This document shows, one piece after another, positions 5,798 to 8,729 of a stretch of 8,729 bases of DNA. Positions within the stretch are counted from its first letter, which is position 1; every line of letters begins with the position of its first letter. Source of the stretch: Blastocatellia bacterium (GTDB taxonomy: Bacteria; Acidobacteriota; Blastocatellia; Pyrinomonadales; Pyrinomonadaceae); NCBI GenBank assembly GCA_013695195.1, contig JACDAY010000195.1:1-8729 (forward strand), written 5' to 3'. Under the pieces are notes generated by a model, which saw only the letters and a list, made by a program, of their open reading frames with translations, was not told the origin of the DNA and ran no database searches. The translations under genes and the position numbers were made by a program.

Positions 5798-6496
5798 ATG
5801 CTTGATCTAGATACTGCTTTTATCAACGAAGAATTTCATGCAGAAGCCGTTTCCGGAATCGAAATGGACGATTTGCTGGCAAATGGCTGGCGTCATTTCG
5901 GAACGCATTTTTTCAGGTACAATCTAAACGTTTATGAATTCGATATCCGGCAGGTAATCCCCCTTCGAATACGCCTTGCAGATTTTTCACTTACCAAAAG
6001 CCAGCGCCGTATTTTACGTAAAAATGCAGATTTAAGGACCGAAATCCGGCCGATCGTGGTGACGGACAAAACGGAGGAGCTCTTCGAACGTCATAAATTG
6101 CGGTTCCATCATGGAACTCCGGATTCGATCTATGATTTTGTATCGCGCAAACCGGCGAAAACGCCGTGCAGGGCGATGGAAATCTGTGTCTATGAAGACA
6201 ATAATCTGCTTGCGGCGAGTTTTCTGGATATCGCCGAAACGTCAAGCTCGGGAATTTACGCCATTTTTGACCCCAAAGCATCTTCACGCAGCCCAGGCAT
6301 TTTCACGATGCTGAAAGAGATCGAATACTCAATTGAAAACGGCAAAATGTTCTATTACCAGGGATACTGCTATGAGGGTGAATCGTTTTACGACTACAAG
6401 AAACGTTTCCGCGCCATTGAGCAATATGAATGGAATGGAAACTGGGAAAGTGTAAAAGAATTTCACCGCCCAGACGCTGAGACGCTGAGCTTTTAA
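5798..6496 (+). CDS. Arginyl-tRNA--protein transferase-like protein (ATE C-terminal / GNAT fold)
   Basis: A 232-residue homologue of the aminoacyl-tRNA-protein transferases (Bpt/ATE1), which add Leu or Arg to protein N-termini to create N-degrons. Visible family landmarks are DLLANGWRHFG (~25-35), PLRIRLADFSLTKSQRRILRKN (~55-76, matching the PVRI..F..SQRR..R.N pattern), FERHKLRFHHG (~96-106), and a GNAT-like core. In the core, SFLDIAETSSSGIYAIFDP is followed by SPGIFTMLKEIEY and YYQGYCYEGESFYDYKKRF, equivalent to the family's YLGYW-x-Y-K-x-RF end. The paired Cys that in Bpt/ATE1 precede PVRI are absent; the region reads RYNLNVYEFDIRQVI. Substrate and acyl donor are therefore uncertain. The start is the first ATG; the frame is open upstream to 5678 but has no usual start codon. 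The last residues (DAETLS) come from a tandem GACGCTGA repeat. Confidence 0.75.
   Translation: MLDLDTAFINEEFHAEAVSGIEMDDLLANGWRHFGTHFFRYNLNVYEFDIRQVIPLRIRLADFSLTKSQRRILRKNADLRTEIRPIVVTDKTEELFERHKLRFHHGTPDSIYDFVSRKPAKTPCRAMEICVYEDNNLLAASFLDIAETSSSGIYAIFDPKASSRSPGIFTMLKEIEYSIENGKMFYYQGYCYEGESFYDYKKRFRAIEQYEWNGNWESVKEFHRPDAETLSF
6473..6488 (+). repeat. Tandem GACGCTGA repeat encoding the end of the ATE-like gene
   Basis: Two exact adjacent 8-bp copies (6473-6480, 6481-6488) encode residues in the PDAETLSF tail, directly before the stop. The unit resembles short intergenic repeats and lies outside the conserved domain, which suggests the original stop codon was overrun. Confidence 0.6.
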
Positions 6497-6582
6497 AAGA
6501 AAATGTTATTACCTTTCTTGTATCTCCTCCTATCAAATTTAGATTTTCCCCTAAGCCTGTTTGTACCGGAAGTGGCGGCAGA
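6497..6582. other. Convergent intergenic gap, no clear terminator
   Basis: This 86-bp gap separates two converging genes. I see only an AT-only potential stem (AAGAAA 6497-6502 with TTTCTT 6514-6519) and no GC-rich hairpin plus T-run on either strand. Transcripts may overlap at their 3' ends. Confidence 0.5.
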
Positions 6583-7965
6583 TTACAAAAGTTTCTTCGT
6601 CCACTCAATATACTTTCTCGAATCGAATTTCTTGCCGGTACTGCGGGAAGTCATATAGCGTATGATGCCGAAAACGGGCCGCTCCATCCACGGGCGGTCG
6701 TGCTTGCCGAAGCACCATAGAATGCCGGCGTATGAATTCGGATTTCGGCCGTCGAGACAATATTTGTTGTTGAGATGTTCGAGTATTGCAAACGCTTCCT
6801 CGTAACTTTTCGTCCACGCGACGACGTTTTTGCCCCACAGCATCCGCACATAATTGTGCATCTCGCCCGTTGCAGTCATCTCACGCTGGGCGGCGTTCCA
6901 AAGCTCGTCGTGTGTTTTGCCGGCTTCGAGTTTTTCGGGCGAATAAGTCACGGGTCGCTCGTCATTGCTATGTTCGCGCATCGTCTTTTGAACCCAGGCA
7001 GGCAGAGATTCGAGCGAATCGTATTCGGGATTATGCCGCGTGAAATTGTAGGAAAGCTCTCGGCGGACGATCAGTTCTTCAAGATAAGCTTCTTTTGATG
7101 CTTTCGGAGCATCGGATTCCTGAACTGCCAATGCGATTTCAAGCGGCGACAGAAAACCAAAATGCAAATAGGAGGACAGCCGCGATGAGCCGTCGCGGTC
7201 GGGTTTATTTCGAGCAGTGTCGTACTCCGGGAGTATCTTTTCGACAAATTTCTTAAGCCGCTTACGGCCGTTCGCCGTACCGCCGTGATAAATTTCGGAC
7301 GGTTTTACTGAGTGATCAATGTCACATTCAGCGACGAGCTTTGCTATATTGTTTTCGTTAACTTTTATATCTGGACAGTCGACTTTGAGATTGAGACTTT
7401 TGATCTGGACTTTTTCCTCGACGAGCGGCTTCAAATAATTATCCAGGATTTTTTTGATCTTCGGCCGTATTGTGTACGCCGCATATTCTTCCTTGTCGAA
7501 CTTTGACATTGGAATAACACCGTTTGAATCGACACCGTAAACCGGAACACGCGCTTTTTCGGCGATTGTTTTGTTATGACCGGGAATGATAAAGCATGGA
7601 AAATCGTCGGTCACTATCACCGCCGCATCTTTTGCCAGCTTTGCGACCGTTTGCTTCGGATCGTTTTTGTCCTTTTGCAAATAAAAGATATAGCGGATGC
7701 CCACTTTCTCAAACGCCTTTCGTTTCTCTTCGACGCCTTCGAGGATAAACGTATGCAGCCGGTCGCTCGCCCACGGGTAGTAATATTTCAAGCCTTCATA
7801 AACGACGAGCGGGAGCTTGAATTCGTTCGCCTGCCGGATCGCAAAAACTAACGCGTGGTTATGCGTCGTTCGCTTGAACATCTGCATCCAATAAAGAACG
7901 TACTTCGCATTCGGATTGGGATTCGCATCGTTTAGTTTAATAACCCGCTCGTTGATTCGCTTCAT
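6583..7965 (-). CDS. phrB: Class II CPD photolyase (deoxyribodipyrimidine photo-lyase)
   Basis: A 460-residue flavoenzyme that uses FADH- and blue light to split cyclobutane pyrimidine dimers in DNA. The N-terminal alpha/beta domain (~20-150) begins YVLYWMQMFKRTTHNHAL, the class II signature start. The C-terminal helical FAD domain holds SSYLHFGFLSP, VRRELSYNF, HDELWNAAQREM, GEMHNYVRMLWGK, LDGRNPNSYAGILW and RPVFGIIRYM, all diagnostic of class II. Trp356, Trp377 and Trp384 sit where the class II electron-transfer tryptophans are expected (Trp360/381/388 in the Methanosarcina enzyme, from memory). Full length and apparently intact. It stands alone on the minus strand, and its upstream region is filled by the 7990-8238 repeats. 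No good Shine-Dalgarno is seen, and only a CATAAT-like -10 (complement of 7982-7987) without a -35. The gene symbol varies between phr and phrB. Confidence 0.95.
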   Translation of the reverse strand: MKRINERVIKLNDANPNPNAKYVLYWMQMFKRTTHNHALVFAIRQANEFKLPLVVYEGLKYYYPWASDRLHTFILEGVEEKRKAFEKVGIRYIFYLQKDKNDPKQTVAKLAKDAAVIVTDDFPCFIIPGHNKTIAEKARVPVYGVDSNGVIPMSKFDKEEYAAYTIRPKIKKILDNYLKPLVEEKVQIKSLNLKVDCPDIKVNENNIAKLVAECDIDHSVKPSEIYHGGTANGRKRLKKFVEKILPEYDTARNKPDRDGSSRLSSYLHFGFLSPLEIALAVQESDAPKASKEAYLEELIVRRELSYNFTRHNPEYDSLESLPAWVQKTMREHSNDERPVTYSPEKLEAGKTHDELWNAAQREMTATGEMHNYVRMLWGKNVVAWTKSYEEAFAILEHLNNKYCLDGRNPNSYAGILWCFGKHDRPWMERPVFGIIRYMTSRSTGKKFDSRKYIEWTKKLL

Positions 7966-8010
7966 AGATTGCCGTTGAAAAATTATGATAAAGTTTCACG
8001 CAAAGGCCAC

Positions 8011-8043
8011 AGGTCAGAGCCGTCTGCGTGGGCGGGTGGGTTC
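8011..8043. repeat. Hairpin repeat element, copy A
   Basis: This starts AGGTCAGAGCC and ends GGTGGGTTC. GAGCC-GTCTGC pairs with GCGGGTGGGTTC around a GTGG loop, giving 11 bp with wobbles and one bulged G. It shares 25 of 33 aligned positions with copy B at 8091-8122. Both copies are preceded by ACGCAAAG (7998-8005 here). Confidence 0.65.
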
Positions 8044-8066
8044 TTTGCATGGTTGATAAGAGTCTT

Positions 8067-8122
8067 ACGCAAAGCTGCAAAGAACGCAAAAGGTCAGAAC
8101 TACCTACGTGGGCGATTGGTTC
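8067..8122. repeat. ACGCAAAG-type tandem units plus hairpin repeat copy B
   Basis: ACGCAAAG (8067-8074), GCAAAG (8077-8082) and ACGCAAAA (8084-8091) run straight into AGGTCAGAAC...TTGGTTC (8091-8122), which is related to copy A. The outer stem GAACTA/TGGTTC is kept and the inner stem is degenerate. These are short dispersed intergenic units with no coding role that I can see. Confidence 0.6.
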
Positions 8123-8130
8123 CCATGTTC

Positions 8131-8238
8131 GCCACAGAGAACACAGAGTTTATGAGACAACTCCTATTAACAATAATTACATTCGACGCCTCCCGGTTTA
8201 TAATTTCTTTTCTCCTAATTCTTTGTGTCCTCTGTGGC
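8131..8238. repeat. CCACAGAG-type inverted repeat spanning the start of the secreted protein gene
   Basis: The left arm GCCACAGAGAACACAGAG (8131-8148) and right arm CTTTGTGTCCTCTGTGGC (8221-8238) are complementary at 16 of 18 positions. They enclose a 72-bp AT-rich loop that holds the ATG at 8152. The right arm is translated as Leu24-Cys-Val-Leu-Cys-Gly29 of the downstream protein. Confidence 0.8.
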
Positions 8239-8729
8239 CAATCCTTCGCGCAGCATTTCACGACGGTCCACGATGGCGTTGAGTACGCTGAACTCACCCG
8301 CCACATCGGCAATGATCCTGTAAAAATAAACCTCCTTCGTCTCGATCTAAAAAAAGTCCGCCTAGATGTTCATCACGCAATGGACGCCGCCATCGGAACT
8401 GAAAAAACTTCGTCGATTGCTATGCGTCACGGAGCGGTCGCGGCGATCAATGCGGGATTTTTTCGACTGGATAACAGCATCTTCGCGGGCGATGCCGCGG
8501 GCATTTTGATGATTGACGGAAAACTTTTAAGTGAGAGTAATTCGGATCGCACGGCTTTAAGAATCAGCAACGAACGAAACGAAACGGCCGTCGAAATAGC
8601 AACTGTCAAGACACGACAGTTTTTCAGAATCGGTACTAGAGATTTCGAAATTTCCGGTACAAACCGCGAAGTGAAAGATAACGAACTCGTTCTTTTCACA
8701 CCTGAATTCCACCGAACTACATTGACCGG
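8152..8729 (+). CDS. Secreted phosphodiester glycosidase (NAGPA)-domain protein, 3'-truncated by window edge
   Basis: The visible 192 residues match the start of a phosphodiester glycosidase domain (family of N-acetylglucosamine-1-phosphodiester alpha-N-acetylglucosaminidase). INLLRLDLKKVRLDV (~59-73) is followed by AVAAINAGFF (~95-104) and AAGILMIDGKLLSE (~115-128), the recognisable N-A-G-F-F and G-x-L-x-x-D-G core. Such proteins act on sugar-phosphate diesters, including wall- or polysaccharide-linked ones; the actual substrate here is unknown. The ATG at 8152 gives a signal peptide: Arg2, a hydrophobic core at ~17-28, and a probable signal peptidase I site after Ser-Phe-Ala33. No alternative ATG, GTG or TTG occurs in frame before the domain until the ATG of Met77. 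Only AGAG (8145-8148) could act as ribosome-binding site. The start and signal core lie inside an inverted repeat. Confidence 0.82.
   Translation, partial: MRQLLLTIITFDASRFIISFLLILCVLCGQSFAQHFTTVHDGVEYAELTRHIGNDPVKINLLRLDLKKVRLDVHHAMDAAIGTEKTSSIAMRHGAVAAINAGFFRLDNSIFAGDAAGILMIDGKLLSESNSDRTALRISNERNETAVEIATVKTRQFFRIGTRDFEISGTNREVKDNELVLFTPEFHRTTLT

Noticed and set aside
7982..8003. Full sigma-70 promoter for the photolyase (TTGCGT and CATAAT on the minus strand)
   Set aside because: The spacer between the two boxes is only 10 bp, too short for a functional pair.
7990..8122. CRISPR array
   Set aside because: There are only two diverged copies with unequal spacing and no regular spacers; they are hairpin repeats.
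8215..8240. Lipobox (lipoprotein signal) at LCVLC-G of the secreted protein
   Set aside because: Residues before Cys28 (Cys-Val-Leu) do not fit the lipobox consensus; a signal peptidase I site after Ser-Phe-Ala33 fits better.
8028..8282. 84-codon + strand open frame beginning MGGWVLCMVDKS
   Set aside because: It runs through the repeats and into the secreted protein gene in another frame, without conserved features; the frame starting at 8152 has a signal peptide and a known domain.
8427..8699. 90-codon minus-strand frame
   Set aside because: It is antisense to the phosphodiester glycosidase domain, with no motif or start signal.
1..8729. tRNA or rRNA genes
   Set aside because: I saw no cloverleaf with a GTTCGA-type T-loop or rRNA-like conserved stretch in any intergenic gap.

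Overview
The window is bacterial chromosomal DNA of moderate GC content with mostly housekeeping genes on the + strand. The gene set fits a Gram-negative, Acidobacteriota-like organism, with Blastocatellia or Pyrinomonadaceae as my best guess. The clues are uppS–cdsA, a bacterial-type AspRS with a GAD domain, a GxxExxY protein, a class II photolyase, and intergenic repeats of the ACGCAAAG and CCACAGAG kinds. The assignment is an inference from gene flavour and was not tested by any search.

Layout. Positions 1-549 hold the 3' part of uppS (undecaprenyl diphosphate synthase). A 172-bp gap with a large imperfect inverted repeat follows, then cdsA (722-1561) with a clear intrinsic terminator (1636-1674). 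Between that terminator and aspS (2212-4020) lies a compact cassette at 1681-2200. It is a GxxExxY / PD-(D/E)XK-like gene bracketed by 31-bp inverted repeats, each built from three CGCGAAT units spaced 9-10 bp apart. Its right arm ends 11 bp before the aspS start codon. A two-gene redox operon comes next: a four-helix cytochrome b (4074-4775) overlapping by ATGA a Tat-exported sulfite-oxidase-fold molybdenum enzyme (4772-5671). A monocistronic-looking gene for an arginyl-tRNA-protein transferase-like (ATE C-terminal, GNAT-fold) protein occupies 5798-6496. It converges on a class II CPD photolyase on the minus strand (6583-7965). The divergent region 7966-8151 is packed with short repeats. From 8152 to the window edge runs a secreted phosphodiester-glycosidase-like (NAGPA) protein, incomplete at its C-terminus, which begins inside one of those repeats.

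How the genes work together. uppS and cdsA supply the lipid carrier for cell-wall synthesis and CDP-diacylglycerol for phospholipids. The cytochrome b and the molybdoenzyme very probably form one membrane-to-periplasm electron-transfer unit. The other genes look functionally independent.

The most interesting signal is how dispersed repeats touch gene boundaries. The GxxExxY cassette abuts aspS, a CCACAGAG-type inverted repeat supplies the translation start region and signal-peptide core of the secreted protein, and a tandem GACGCTGA repeat encodes the tail of the ATE-like protein. I found no CRISPR array, rRNA, tRNA or transposase gene.
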